The notes under the pieces: generated by a model
Databases searched by the model: none
What the model saw: only the letters and a program-made list of their open reading frames with translations
What the model was told of the DNA's origin: nothing
DNA from: Anaerolineae bacterium
GTDB taxonomy: Bacteria; Chloroflexota; Anaerolineae; Aggregatilineales; Phototrophicaceae
DNA: 64,000 nt
Direction of reading: 5' to 3'
NCBI GenBank assembly: GCA_025055175.1
Contig: JANWYT010000027.1
Coordinates: 1 to 64,000, forward strand
Shown: piece by piece, positions 35,969 through 43,965 of the stretch
How positions within the stretch are numbered: the first letter of the stretch is position 1
Layout of the letters: each line of letters opens with the position of its first letter
Translations under genes and position numbers: made by a program

Positions 35969-36732
35969 GCTTATCTTGGACGACTCGCCTAGCCCTGATG
36001 GCCTACGGCCTGGCGGCGCGTCTAGGCTTGACGGAGACGCGCCTGGGTCGTAGATTGTTTCTGTGGGCCTATAGCCTCTACAAAAGAAGAGCAGAGGCGC
36101 GCCACGCCGCTCGCTTGCTGGACTATATTCCGCCCGATTCGACGGTCATCGACGTAGGCGCGAACGTAGGCTTCTTCACGCGCCTGTTCGCTCGTCATCT
36201 GGGGCAGGGGGGACGAGTGATTGCCATCGAGCCAGAGACGCGCAATGCCGCTGACCTGCGCGCCATGCTGGCCCGCGAAGGCCTGGCGACGCGCGTAACT
36301 GTCGTGCAGGCTCTGGCTGCTGACCAGGAAGGCGAACGCCTGCTGGCGCTTGATCCGCTGCACCCGGCCAACCATCGCATTGGCGCGCAGGGCGTTCCCA
36401 CGCCAGCGCGCACCCTGGACAGCTTAGTGAGCCAAACAGAGCGCGTCTCGCTCATCAAAATTGACGTGCAGGGCGCAGAGTTGCTGGTCTTGCACGGCGC
36501 ACAGACCATCTTGCGTCAGCACAAGCCAGCTCTCTACGTTGAAGTGAGCGACGTTGACCTGCGTCGCTTCGGCACGAGCGCCGAGGCGTTGCTGAACTAT
36601 TTGGCGGGTCAAGGCTATGCTTTCTTCAGCCTGGGTGAGGGCCAGACCACGCCGCTCAAGGAGCAGGAGGCGCTGGCTCAGGCGCTGGCGCGCGGCTACG
36701 CTGACGTGCTGTGCCTGGCCTATGAGGCCTGA
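35965..36732 (+). CDS. FkbM family methyltransferase
   Basis: O-methyltransferase of the FkbM type, which usually methylates hydroxyl groups on sugars or polyketides. The ATG at 35965 overlaps the upstream stop as ATGA and follows GGGAGAAGG; the longer open frame runs into the previous gene and is rejected. The protein has 255 residues. Motifs are STVIDVGANVGFFTRLFA, GRVIAIEPE, the conserved block SLIKIDVQGAELLVLHGA, then PALYVEVSD. These match the FkbM order. The N-terminal 50 residues are basic and hydrophobic and could associate with the membrane. It ends directly against the stop of the convergent gene with no spacer. Confidence 0.9.
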   Translation: MSLSWTTRLALMAYGLAARLGLTETRLGRRLFLWAYSLYKRRAEARHAARLLDYIPPDSTVIDVGANVGFFTRLFARHLGQGGRVIAIEPETRNAADLRAMLAREGLATRVTVVQALAADQEGERLLALDPLHPANHRIGAQGVPTPARTLDSLVSQTERVSLIKIDVQGAELLVLHGAQTILRQHKPALYVEVSDVDLRRFGTSAEALLNYLAGQGYAFFSLGEGQTTPLKEQEALAQALARGYADVLCLAYEA

Positions 36733-37542
36733 CTAACGGCGGTATTTCTCGGCCAACGTGCGCATTTCGGCTTCGCTGTGGCGCAGCAGACGCTCGGTCA
36801 TGCTGTAGGAAGGGTGACTAGGCTCAGTGTCGCGCAGCTTGTCGCGCAGCTGGCGAATGCCGTAGCGCAATTCGCGGGCGCGGGCGATATCTTGTGGGCT
36901 GGCGTGGTCAGGCAAGTAGTCGGCGCTATGGCTCTCGGAACGCGGGCTTCGCTCGTTGCGGCGGGATCTATCGCTGAAGTCGCGACGTGGGCGTTCGTCA
37001 CGGTCGTCGCGGCGCGGTCTATCGTTGAGGTCGCGGCGTGGGCGTTCATCACGGTCGTCGCGGCGGGGTCTATCGTTGAAGTCGCGGCGCGGGCGTTCAT
37101 CACGATCATCGCGACGTGGTTTATCGCGAAAATCGCGGTGTGGCTTGTCGTCGCGGCTCTGAGGGCGATAGGGACGTAGTGGGCGCTCGCGCTCCACCCA
37201 ATCGGCGTCGGTGACGGGTGGGCGCTTGCTGGTCTGAATGTCTTTGGTGGTGGCGCTGGTGGCGTGCAAGATCAGACAGCCTTCTTTGATGACAGCGTAA
37301 CCCTCAATCAGCAGCAGATCGCTGGGGTTGATAGATAGAGCTTCTTCTACCTCTTGCCACTGAGAGATGTTGACGTAAGCCATGAAGATGGGCTGGGCTT
37401 CTGGCAGAGGAGGAACGCCTTTGGGCAGCGGAGCGAAGTGTGCTGTGGGGCGCAAGGTTACGACGATTACGTCAGGACGGCGTTCGATCTGTTCTAATTT
37501 GCCAGCCAGTGTCACTTTCACGGTAAGGCCTTTGGAGTGCAT
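36733..37542 (-). CDS. Charged-repeat protein, function unknown
   Basis: I do not recognise the family. The 269-residue protein has a folded N-terminal region (residues 1-105; VKVTLAGKLEQIERRPDVIVV, FMAYVNISQW, LLLIEGYAVIKEGCLILHA), which reads as a small beta barrel and could be an OB-like domain. Residues 120-205 are 17-residue repeats of the type DDRDERPRRDFNDRPRR, almost only Arg, Asp, Pro, Glu and Phe. A helical C-terminal segment follows (ARELRYGIRQLRDKLRD and MTERLLRHSEAEMRTLAEKY). The RD/RP-rich repeats resemble disordered tails of RNA-binding proteins, so nucleic-acid binding is a possible role, no more. It ends flush with the FkbM-like gene and starts 53 bp from the recombinase gene. 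Confidence 0.7.
   Translation of the reverse strand: MHSKGLTVKVTLAGKLEQIERRPDVIVVTLRPTAHFAPLPKGVPPLPEAQPIFMAYVNISQWQEVEEALSINPSDLLLIEGYAVIKEGCLILHATSATTKDIQTSKRPPVTDADWVERERPLRPYRPQSRDDKPHRDFRDKPRRDDRDERPRRDFNDRPRRDDRDERPRRDLNDRPRRDDRDERPRRDFSDRSRRNERSPRSESHSADYLPDHASPQDIARARELRYGIRQLRDKLRDTEPSHPSYSMTERLLRHSEAEMRTLAEKYRR
36955..37125 (-). repeat. 51-bp tandem repeats in the charged-repeat gene
   Basis: The hexamer GCGTTC recurs at 36991, 37042 and 37093 with strong similarity in between, so the unit is 51 bp (17 codons), about three full copies plus degenerate flanks. Confidence 0.9.
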
Positions 37543-37595
37543 TGTGAGGGGATGGCTTCATTTTACCCTCATCTTGCTACAATGCGAGAGGCGAT

Positions 37596-38720
37596 TCAGT
37601 TGTGCTTGCGTCGCTTGCGCACGATGACAGAGGCTTTTTTCCCTCTGCCCACTCGGTTGGCGTCGCTCAGTTCTTGGTTAGAGTGAGGCAAGGAGAACAT
37701 ATCCGGTGGGCGGCGCTCATCGGCCTTCAGCGCACCAATATACATTTGGGTTGTTTGCAGGCTGGTGTGGCCTAAGTTTTGGCGAATGCGCTCCATGTCC
37801 ATGCCATGCAAATAAGCAGTGCGGGCATAGGTGCGACGCAAATCATGAGGCTGGACAACGGTCATCACGCCGTTGATGCTGATTGGATAGCGACACATGA
37901 TCTGGTTGATGGCGCGCGACGTAATGCGCGTGTCGCGCACGTGCTTTTCGCCCTTGTAAACCCCACGAAAGACTGGGCCGCTGGTGATCTCTGCTTCCTC
38001 CAGCCAACGATCTACGTAGACTAAGCACCAATCCAGCGGCCCATATGGCACAAGGCGCTGTGCGTCGCCTTTGCCGGCGCGCACACGCAGGGCCAACTCG
38101 CCGTTGAGCGTCTGACGCAAATCGTCTACGTCTAGCTCAACCAGCTCAGCTTCGCGAATGCCCGTGCAGATGAGCATGGCCAAGATCGCTGTGTCGCGCA
38201 GGGGGATAAGCTTATCAAGGCCTGGAGCGCGCAGCAGAGCGCGCACCTGGTCAGGATTCAGGCGCAAATGCGCTGAGTCAGCTACATCGCGAAAGTCAAT
38301 CGTTGGCACAGGCGTATTGCGCGGATGAACGTCGTTCTCAAGACGCACCAGCATTTCGTCGACAGCGGCTTTGCGGTCAGCCGGCGAGAGACCTGGCGGT
38401 AACGCATCGTAAAGATGCTCGCGAATTGTGTTGCTGTTGAGCAGAGCTTGATAACGCCCACGTATGCTGGCTAGATGGGCTTGCACCGTGACCGGTGAGA
38501 GCGGCGCATCGATCATCTCACCGCGTGCATTGGGTCGGCGACGATGACGGAGCAAGTGATTGCAGTAGAGCGGCAGGTTGGGTTTGTACCAGGGCAACCC
38601 TTGCTCATCCAGCCACTCAATGAAGAACAGCAGCCGCGAAGCGACATCTTTGTTTGGGTTTTCTGGCATGAGTAGGGCGAAGTTTTCGCTGCTGGGTTGA
38701 ATACGAGTTTCGTGGCGCAT
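37596..38720 (-). CDS. Tyrosine recombinase/integrase
   Basis: Site-specific recombinase of 374 residues. The catalytic set is complete: R189 (TGIREAEL), K217 (AGKGDAQRLVP), H292 and R295 (PHDLRRTYA), H318 (NLGHTSLQTTQMYI) and the nucleophile Y327. The N-terminal 170 residues are the SAM-like core-binding region (ending LNPDQVRALLRAPG). The C-terminal tail is strongly basic (GRGKKASVIVRKRRKHN) and may bind DNA. The length is closer to phage/transposon integrases than to XerC/D (about 300). No tRNA, attachment-site pair or excisionase gene is seen beside it, so whether it moves anything or acts as a host recombinase is open. Confidence 0.9.
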   Translation of the reverse strand: MRHETRIQPSSENFALLMPENPNKDVASRLLFFIEWLDEQGLPWYKPNLPLYCNHLLRHRRRPNARGEMIDAPLSPVTVQAHLASIRGRYQALLNSNTIREHLYDALPPGLSPADRKAAVDEMLVRLENDVHPRNTPVPTIDFRDVADSAHLRLNPDQVRALLRAPGLDKLIPLRDTAILAMLICTGIREAELVELDVDDLRQTLNGELALRVRAGKGDAQRLVPYGPLDWCLVYVDRWLEEAEITSGPVFRGVYKGEKHVRDTRITSRAINQIMCRYPISINGVMTVVQPHDLRRTYARTAYLHGMDMERIRQNLGHTSLQTTQMYIGALKADERRPPDMFSLPHSNQELSDANRVGRGKKASVIVRKRRKHN

Positions 38721-39037
38721 TGTTGATCTTGTTGCTACTTAGACCCCCTTTTCTAGGAAAGAATAGCACACCTTGTCTTTAGTGGCTAGCCAAAAAATCT
38801 GTTTTTGGATATACTAAGCCAAGCTCCTAACTCTCTTAATCATCCTTGTAAGGAGAGAGCGTTCAACTCAATGGACGCGGATAGTCAGCCCCCTCTAGCC
38901 TTACCTGCTCTGCTTCGTCTCATCCCCTGAAACGCCTCTGCCTCCCTCTGCGCGCTTCTGGTGATCGGCCTCAAGCAGCGCAGGGCTGCAAGTTTGCAAC
39001 AACCTTATCAACTGCATACTCTCGGAGGCACCACCCC
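38721..39037 (+). other. Noncoding leader region upstream of mgtE
   Basis: This 317-bp gap holds no convincing ORF. It contains a hairpin CCAAAAA-ATCTG-TTTTTGG (38790-38808), an imperfect stem CTCTC...GAGAG near 38831-38859, and GGAGG about 9 bp before the mgtE ATG. A long leader before an Mg transporter could hold a metal-sensing element, but I do not see the M-box consensus. Confidence 0.4.
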
Positions 39038-40381
39038 ATGCTGGCTCAACACCTTCACGTTGTCTACGATCATATCGAGAAGCATGACTGGCCCAGCGTT
39101 CGCGAGGCTATCGTCAATCTGCCAGAACCCGAAATTGCCGAGCTACTGTTTGAGATTGAACCTGCGCAGCGCATGATCGTCTTTCGCTTGCTGCCTCGTG
39201 AGCTGGCTGGCGAAGTCTTCGCTCAGATGGAGAAAGAGCAGCAAAACGAGCTGCTGCAAGAACTCACCCAAGAGGAGACGCGCCGCCTGCTAGAAGAGCT
39301 GACGCCTGATGATCGCACCAGCTTGCTAGAAGAACTGCCTGGCCAGGCTACTCAGCGTCTGCTAAATCTGCTCAGCCCAGAAGACCTCAAACAGGCTCGC
39401 CAATTGCTGGGCTACCCACCGGAGAGCGTGGGCCGCTTGATGACGCCAGACTACGTGGCTCTGCGTCCTGAATGGACAATTCAGCAAGCTCTCGACCATA
39501 TTCGTGCTAAAGGACACGATAGCGAAACGATCGATACGGTATACGTGACCGACAATCGCTGGAAGCTGCTGGACGCCATCAGCCTGCGTAGGATCATCTT
39601 GGCTGATTCGTCAAAGACAGTCGCCGATGTGATGGACTACCAGTATGTATGCCTGGAAGCCCACCAAGATCGTGAAGAAGCTGTACGTTTCATGGAGCGC
39701 TACGACTTGTCTAGTGTGCCGATAGTGGATCGTGATGGGATTTTGCTGGGCATTGTTACCTTTGACGATGTGATGGACGTTGCTGTTGAGGAAGTGACAG
39801 AAGACTTCCACAAGGCGGCTGCGGTTGCGCCGCTGAAAGAGAACTATCGCGGAGCTTCGGTCTTCTCCCTGTATCGCAAGCGCATTGGCTGGCTCTTAGC
39901 TCTGGTCTTCACCAATGTCTTCTCTGGGGCGGCCATCGCCAGCTTTGAAGAAATTATCGCGGCTAACGTCGCTCTAGTCTTTTTCCTGCCTTTGTTGATC
40001 GACAGCAGCGGCAACGCCGGTTCACAATCGGCGACGCTGGCGGTGCGCGCTCTAGCAACTGGTGAAATCAAGCTGAGTGACTGGCTGTATCTGGTGGGCA
40101 AGGAGATTTTTACGGCGCTGCTCTTGGGCCTGACGATGGCGCTGGCCGTCTCTCTCGTTGGGCTTGCGCGTGGCGGAGCGATTATCGGCTTGATTGTCTC
40201 ACTGACAATGATCTGCACAGTCATGTTCGGCAGCATTATCGGTCTGATGTTGCCTTTCCTGCTCAGCCGCCTCAAGTTTGATCCAGCGACGGCCAGCGCG
40301 CCGCTCATCACTACGCTGGCAGACATCAGCGGTGTGCTGATTTACTTCTCCATTGCTACGCTGGCCTTGGGCGCTGAGTAG
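39038..40381 (+). CDS. mgtE: MgtE magnesium transporter
   Basis: Mg2+ channel of the inner membrane. All three MgtE parts are present in 447 residues: an N domain of short helical repeats (FEIEPAQRMIVFRLLP, LLEELTPDDRTSLLEELP), two CBS domains from about 130 to 255 (VGRLMTPDYVALRPEWTIQQAL, SVPIVDRDGILLGIVTFDDVMDV), and a C-terminal pore domain of about five membrane segments with LIDSSGNAGSQSATLAVRALATGEI, the conserved pore/selectivity stretch. Length is normal. The CBS and N domains gate the channel by binding cytosolic Mg2+ in studied members. It stands ahead of the small-membrane-protein genes with an 80-bp gap containing a GGCCTG/CAGGCC hairpin and a TATAAT. Confidence 0.96.
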   Translation: MLAQHLHVVYDHIEKHDWPSVREAIVNLPEPEIAELLFEIEPAQRMIVFRLLPRELAGEVFAQMEKEQQNELLQELTQEETRRLLEELTPDDRTSLLEELPGQATQRLLNLLSPEDLKQARQLLGYPPESVGRLMTPDYVALRPEWTIQQALDHIRAKGHDSETIDTVYVTDNRWKLLDAISLRRIILADSSKTVADVMDYQYVCLEAHQDREEAVRFMERYDLSSVPIVDRDGILLGIVTFDDVMDVAVEEVTEDFHKAAAVAPLKENYRGASVFSLYRKRIGWLLALVFTNVFSGAAIASFEEIIAANVALVFFLPLLIDSSGNAGSQSATLAVRALATGEIKLSDWLYLVGKEIFTALLLGLTMALAVSLVGLARGGAIIGLIVSLTMICTVMFGSIIGLMLPFLLSRLKFDPATASAPLITTLADISGVLIYFSIATLALGAE

Positions 40382-40460
40382 GACAAACGGGCCTGTAGAG
40401 ATATTCTCCTGCAGGCCTGTATAATGAGAGCTGAATGTCCATGAGCATAGGAGCTACTCT

Positions 40461-40850
40461 ATGAAGCGCTACACGGCTCTCGTCTGGATCATCAAGCTGT
40501 TCAAGGCACTGGCCTGGTTCATCTTTGCGACGACGCTCGTCGGCCTGCTGCTGCTCATCCAGCCTTTCACAACAGGACCAACTGGCTACTTTCTCGATCT
40601 GCTCGCCAGCGGCGGCCTGGTCTTCGCCTTCGGCACAGGCATGGCGCTCGTCAGCTATGCGATTGGTGAGCTGCTGGACATCATCATGAATGTGTCTTAC
40701 AGCATTGATCGCATTGCCAATGCTCAAACGGAGCTGCTGCGCGCCCAGCTACAAGCTATCTCCCAATCGCGCGTATCTCGTCTGGCTGATAACGGACAGG
40801 TTCAGCAACAGGACATGTCCCTGTCCCAAAATACCGTCATGCGCGAGTGA
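40461..40850 (+). CDS. Small membrane protein, paralog 1 of 3
   Basis: I do not recognise the family. The 129-residue protein has two hydrophobic helices (WFIFATTLVGLLLLI and GGLVFAFGTGMALVSYAIG), a conserved amphipathic stretch after the second one (ELLDIIMNVSYSIDRIANAQ), and a soluble tail ending in Gln/Ser-rich residues. It opens MKRYTALVWIIKLFKALAW, nearly the same as the next two genes. Start: ATG with GGAG 7 bp upstream; TATAAT at 40420-40425 may be the promoter. The block AQTELLRAQLQAISQ is shared with both paralogs. Spacing to the next gene is 15 bp. Confidence 0.7.
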   Translation: MKRYTALVWIIKLFKALAWFIFATTLVGLLLLIQPFTTGPTGYFLDLLASGGLVFAFGTGMALVSYAIGELLDIIMNVSYSIDRIANAQTELLRAQLQAISQSRVSRLADNGQVQQQDMSLSQNTVMRE

Positions 40851-40865
40851 GACTATCAACAACTT

Positions 40866-41267
40866 ATGAAGCGCTACGCGGCTCTCATCTGGCTCATTAG
40901 GCTGTTTAAGGGTCTGGCCTGGCTGATCTTCGCGATGACGCCCCTCATCGTCGCGCTGATGATACAGCCTCTGGGGCCATGGTCTGGCCTCATTAACCTG
41001 AGAAACACATGGTTTCTGGAAGTGCTTGTCGTGGGTGGTGCGGTCTTCAGCCTCGGCGTGGGCATGGCCCTCATGAGCCACGTCATTGGCCTGATGTTGG
41101 ACATGGTGATGGACATTGCTTACAACGTAGATCGCGTGGCGAATGCTAAGACAGAGCTAGTGCGCGCCCAGCTGCAAGCCATCTCCCAGGCGCGCACGCC
41201 TCGCTTGGCCGATGATAGGCCGGTTCAAGAGCCTACGCCTTTGCCTCAGGAGGGAGTAGATGGTTAA
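40866..41267 (+). CDS. Small membrane protein, paralog 2 of 3
   Basis: Paralog of the preceding gene, 133 residues. It shares MKRYAALIWLIRLFKGLAWLIF at the start, then the glycine-rich second helix GVGMALMSHVIGLMLDMVMDI, the block YNVDRVANAKTELVRAQLQ and AISQARTPRLADD. The extracytoplasmic loop between the helices differs (LGPWSGLINLRNTWFLEV). The conserved loop after helix 2 and the Gln-rich amphipathic segment are likely the functional face. Its end overlaps the start of the third paralog by 8 bp, so translation is coupled. Function unknown. Confidence 0.7.
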   Translation: MKRYAALIWLIRLFKGLAWLIFAMTPLIVALMIQPLGPWSGLINLRNTWFLEVLVVGGAVFSLGVGMALMSHVIGLMLDMVMDIAYNVDRVANAKTELVRAQLQAISQARTPRLADDRPVQEPTPLPQEGVDG

Positions 41268-41706
41268 CCCCAGAGACTGGAGGAAGTCTGATCTGCGCTA
41301 CACGGCTCTCGTCTGGCTCATCAGACTGTTCAAGAGTTTGGCCTGGGTCTTTGTAGCGGTCACGATCTTGGCCGTGATCTTGTATCTCAGACCTCTTTTT
41401 TGGGCGACGGACGTCGAGTTTGTCTACGAAAGTAATCCTATCCTCCTTATGCTCACCAACGTCGGCTTTGCCATTAGCCTGGGCGGAGGCATGGCCCTCA
41501 TCAGCTACGCCATCGGCCTGGTGTTGGACATAGTGATGGACATCGCCCACAACATAGATCGCGTGGCGAATGTCAAGACAGAGCTGTTGCGCGCCCAGCT
41601 GCAAGCCATCTCCCAGGCGCGCACGCCTCGCTTGACCGATCAAGGACAAGCTGAGTCGCATGAGGTATTCTCGCCGCAGGATACGACTGCTCATCTCAGG
41701 GAATAA
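41260..41706 (+). CDS. Small membrane protein, paralog 3 of 3
   Basis: Third copy, 148 residues, with an N-terminal extension MVNPRDWRKSD before the common RYTALVWLIRLFKSLAWVF. Helix 2 reads ISLGGGMALISYAIGLVLDIV, followed by MDIAHNIDRVANVKTELLRA and QLQAISQARTPRLTDQ. ATG at 41260 has GGAGGG 5 bp upstream. The aldolase gene begins 5 bp after the stop, so the three paralogs and the aldolase form one operon. Divergent loops but a constant tail suggest a hetero-oligomer; that is inference. Confidence 0.7.
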   Translation: MVNPRDWRKSDLRYTALVWLIRLFKSLAWVFVAVTILAVILYLRPLFWATDVEFVYESNPILLMLTNVGFAISLGGGMALISYAIGLVLDIVMDIAHNIDRVANVKTELLRAQLQAISQARTPRLTDQGQAESHEVFSPQDTTAHLRE

Positions 41707-41711
41707 ACCCT

Positions 41712-42554
41712 ATGCAAGCTCAGCATCCTAGCGGCAAGCTCATCCGCCTTTCGCGCATTCTCCAGCCTCACGACCAGCGAGCCGCCGTCGTCGCCTTCGA
41801 TCATGGCGTCCACCTGGGCGCAATCCCTGGCATCCTCAGGCCAGGCGACATGCTAGAGACGCTGTCCCAAGCCGGCGTCGATGCCTTCCTGGTGTCGCCA
41901 GGTGTGGCGCGGGCCTATGCTGGCGTCTTCTGTGGACGCGGGGCGCCTGGCCTGATCCTGCGCATTGACTGGACGAATCTCTGGCGCAGCAAAGATCGGC
42001 TCGGTAGTGATGAAGGACGCGCCACGCTCATCGCCCAAGTGGAAGACGCAGCGAGGCTGGGTGCTGATGCCGTCCTGGTCTACATGTTCATCGGCTATGA
42101 AGACCCGCACCAGGAAGCGGCCCAAGTGGGCCATGTCGCCCAAGTCGCTCAGGCCTGCGAAGCGCTAGGTATGGGCTGCATCGTCGAGCCGATGGCGCGC
42201 GGCAAGCGCGTCGGCGACGACATTTACAACGCCGAATACATCGCTCTGGGTGCGCGTATGGCCTGCGAAATTGGCGCAGATATTCTCAAGACCGACTACA
42301 GCGGCAGCGCCGAGAGCTTCGCTCACGTCGTCGAAAGCAGCTTCCGTCCTATCCTGATCGCTGGTGGCCCCAAGACTCACACCCAACGCGAGGCTCTGGA
42401 GATGGTGCAGGGGGCGCTAAGCGCGGGCGCGCAGGGTCTATTCTTCGGGCGCAACGTCTTCCAGGCTGAAGACCCCGCGCGGATCATGCGAGCTATGGTG
42501 GCCATGATCCACCAAAACCTCAGCGTGGACGAAGCCGAAGCTTTGTTACAATAG
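41712..42554 (+). CDS. Class I aldolase (DhnA/LacD/LsrF type)
   Basis: TIM-barrel Schiff-base aldolase of the archaeal-type FbaB/DhnA family, which includes fructose-bisphosphate, tagatose-bisphosphate and LsrF-type enzymes. The 280 residues show VVAFDHGVHLGAIPGI, LILRIDWTNLW, the likely Schiff-base lysine in GADILKTDYSG, and the phosphate-binding RPILIAGGPKTHTQ and GAQGLFFGRNVFQ. No Shine-Dalgarno is obvious; the start is 5 bp after the third paralog. A PfkB-type kinase follows 76 bp downstream after a terminator-like hairpin. The kinase-aldolase pair suggests phosphorylation and cleavage of a ketose or sulfo-sugar; the specific substrate is not determined. Confidence 0.85.
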   Translation: MQAQHPSGKLIRLSRILQPHDQRAAVVAFDHGVHLGAIPGILRPGDMLETLSQAGVDAFLVSPGVARAYAGVFCGRGAPGLILRIDWTNLWRSKDRLGSDEGRATLIAQVEDAARLGADAVLVYMFIGYEDPHQEAAQVGHVAQVAQACEALGMGCIVEPMARGKRVGDDIYNAEYIALGARMACEIGADILKTDYSGSAESFAHVVESSFRPILIAGGPKTHTQREALEMVQGALSAGAQGLFFGRNVFQAEDPARIMRAMVAMIHQNLSVDEAEALLQ

Positions 42555-42556
42555 AG

Positions 42557-42608
42557 GCGCAGATGGGAAGTTTTTCTTAACTCCCCCTGCCCCACTGCGC
42601 AATTTTTT
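42557..42608 (+). terminator. Terminator or attenuator between aldolase and kinase genes
   Basis: GCGCAG (42557-42562) pairs with CTGCGC (42595-42600), followed at once by AA and six T. An inner GGGAAG/CTTAACTCCC-like arm can extend the structure. Partial read-through would lower kinase expression relative to the aldolase. Confidence 0.45.
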
Positions 42609-42630
42609 GCTTCTTGAAAGAGGCTTGGTT

Positions 42631-43731
42631 ATGTCCGATGTCATCGTCGCAGGCCATCTGTGCCTAGACATTTTGCCCGCCATGCAGCACCTCCAGCCTT
42701 CGGCGCTAGCCTCGCCGGGGCGTCTGTTTGAGGTTGGTCCGCTCACCTTCGCTACTGGGGGTGCAGTCTCCAACGTAGGCTTAGCCTTGCGCCAGCTCGG
42801 CGTTGATGTGGGCCTCATGGCTGCTCTCGGCGACGACCAGGCGGCACAGATCATCCGCGCCATCCTGAAGCGCTACGGCGTGGACGATCAGACGATCCGC
42901 ACTCATCCTCAGCAAACGTCGTCATACTCTGTCGTGTTGGCGGCGCAAGGCCAGGATCGTATCTTCCTCCATCACACGGGCAACAACGCCATCTTCAGTG
43001 CTGCCGACATTGACGAAGACCGCGTAGCGCAAGCCCGCATTTTTCATCTGGGCTATCCGCCTTTGCTGCCTGCTCTGGTCACAGATAAGGGAGCGCCGCT
43101 GGCTGAAATCTTCCGCCGCGTGAAGGCCCTGGGCGTAGTAACTTCGCTAGACATGGCCCACCCTGATCCTAGTGGTGCGAGTGGACGCGTAGATTGGCAC
43201 GCTGTCTTGTACAAGACGCTGCCCCACGTCGATCTTTTTGTGCCGAGCATGGAGGAGACGCTGTTCATGCTGCGCCGCCAGGATTATGAGGCCTGGCAGG
43301 GCCAGGTCTTGCAGCGCCTCAGCCTGCTCTACTTGCGTGATCTGGCTGAGGAGCTGCTGGCCCTTGGGCCGTGCTTAGTGGGCTTCAAGCTAGGTGAGAA
43401 GGGTCTGTACCTGCGGGCTAGCGACGATGAGGCACGTCTACAAGCCCTGTCTACCCTGCCTTTGGATCAAGCCGCTTGGCGCGGCTACGAGGGTTATCAG
43501 CCGGCCTACCAGGTGCAGGTGGTCGGCACGACAGGCGCAGGCGACTGCTGCTATGCGGGCCTCTTGTGCGCCATGCTGCACGGCCTTGGCCCAGACGAGA
43601 GCGCGTCGCTGGCGGCGGCGGTAGGCGCGTGTAACGTAGAAGCGGCAGATGCCACCAGCGGTGTACTCTCTTATGAAGCGACGTGCGCTCGTTTAGCAGC
43701 GGGGTGGCCACTCAGCGATGAGCGTCTATAA
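42631..43731 (+). CDS. PfkB-family carbohydrate kinase
   Basis: Ribokinase-fold sugar kinase of 366 residues (ATG at 42631, AGAGG 8 bp upstream; the upstream TTG is not used). N-terminal VIVAGHLCLDILPAM and GGAVSNVGLALRQLGVDVGLM match PfkB signature 1; VVGTTGAGDCCYAGLLCAML is signature 2, with the GAGD anion hole and the catalytic Asp. A FVPSMEETLFML segment and VGFKLGEKGLYL are also typical. The chain is longer than ribokinase because of an insertion around LRRQDYEAWQGQVLQ. Together with the upstream class I aldolase it probably phosphorylates a sugar for cleavage, though a nucleoside or sulfo-sugar substrate is possible. Confidence 0.88.
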   Translation: MSDVIVAGHLCLDILPAMQHLQPSALASPGRLFEVGPLTFATGGAVSNVGLALRQLGVDVGLMAALGDDQAAQIIRAILKRYGVDDQTIRTHPQQTSSYSVVLAAQGQDRIFLHHTGNNAIFSAADIDEDRVAQARIFHLGYPPLLPALVTDKGAPLAEIFRRVKALGVVTSLDMAHPDPSGASGRVDWHAVLYKTLPHVDLFVPSMEETLFMLRRQDYEAWQGQVLQRLSLLYLRDLAEELLALGPCLVGFKLGEKGLYLRASDDEARLQALSTLPLDQAAWRGYEGYQPAYQVQVVGTTGAGDCCYAGLLCAMLHGLGPDESASLAAAVGACNVEAADATSGVLSYEATCARLAAGWPLSDERL

Positions 43732-43765
43732 ATCACGATAAGTTTTAAGCGGCGAAGACGAACAT

Positions 43766-43788
43766 AAAAAGCTGCTTTGAGCTTTTTT
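43766..43788 (+). terminator. Rho-independent terminator after the kinase gene
   Basis: AAAAAGCT (43766-43773) pairs with AGCTTTTT (43780-43787) around a 6-base loop, with the stem running into a six-T run (43783-43788). It lies 35 bp past the kinase stop. Confidence 0.65.
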
Positions 43789-43906
43789 GAACCTTTAAGG
43801 ATCAATTTGCGCGATGAACTTGGGCTTCAACACTTTTCTCTTCTAGTCCTGAAAAGCGTTCAAGTGAAGGTGACAAAAAGCTGAAGGTTACCCCAAGCAA
43901 ATTTTT

Positions 43907-43930
43907 CCCCTCTCCCAAAAGAGAGAGGGG
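43907..43930. repeat. Intergenic C/G palindrome
   Basis: CCCCTCTC (43907-43914) pairs with GAGAGGGG (43923-43930). The T run lies on the wrong side for a classic terminator of either neighbour. Palindromes of this CCCCTCTC/GAGAGGGG type are often dispersed between genes, so it may be a repetitive element. Nothing else is seen in 43789-43965. Confidence 0.4.
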
Positions 43931-43965
43931 GCGAGGATGAAAGGGACTTCGGCCAGGCAGGCTTT

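Noticed and set aside
38721-39037. M-box magnesium riboswitch before mgtE
   Set aside because: The conserved GTGAGGCTCC-type core of the M-box is not found; only generic hairpins are visible.
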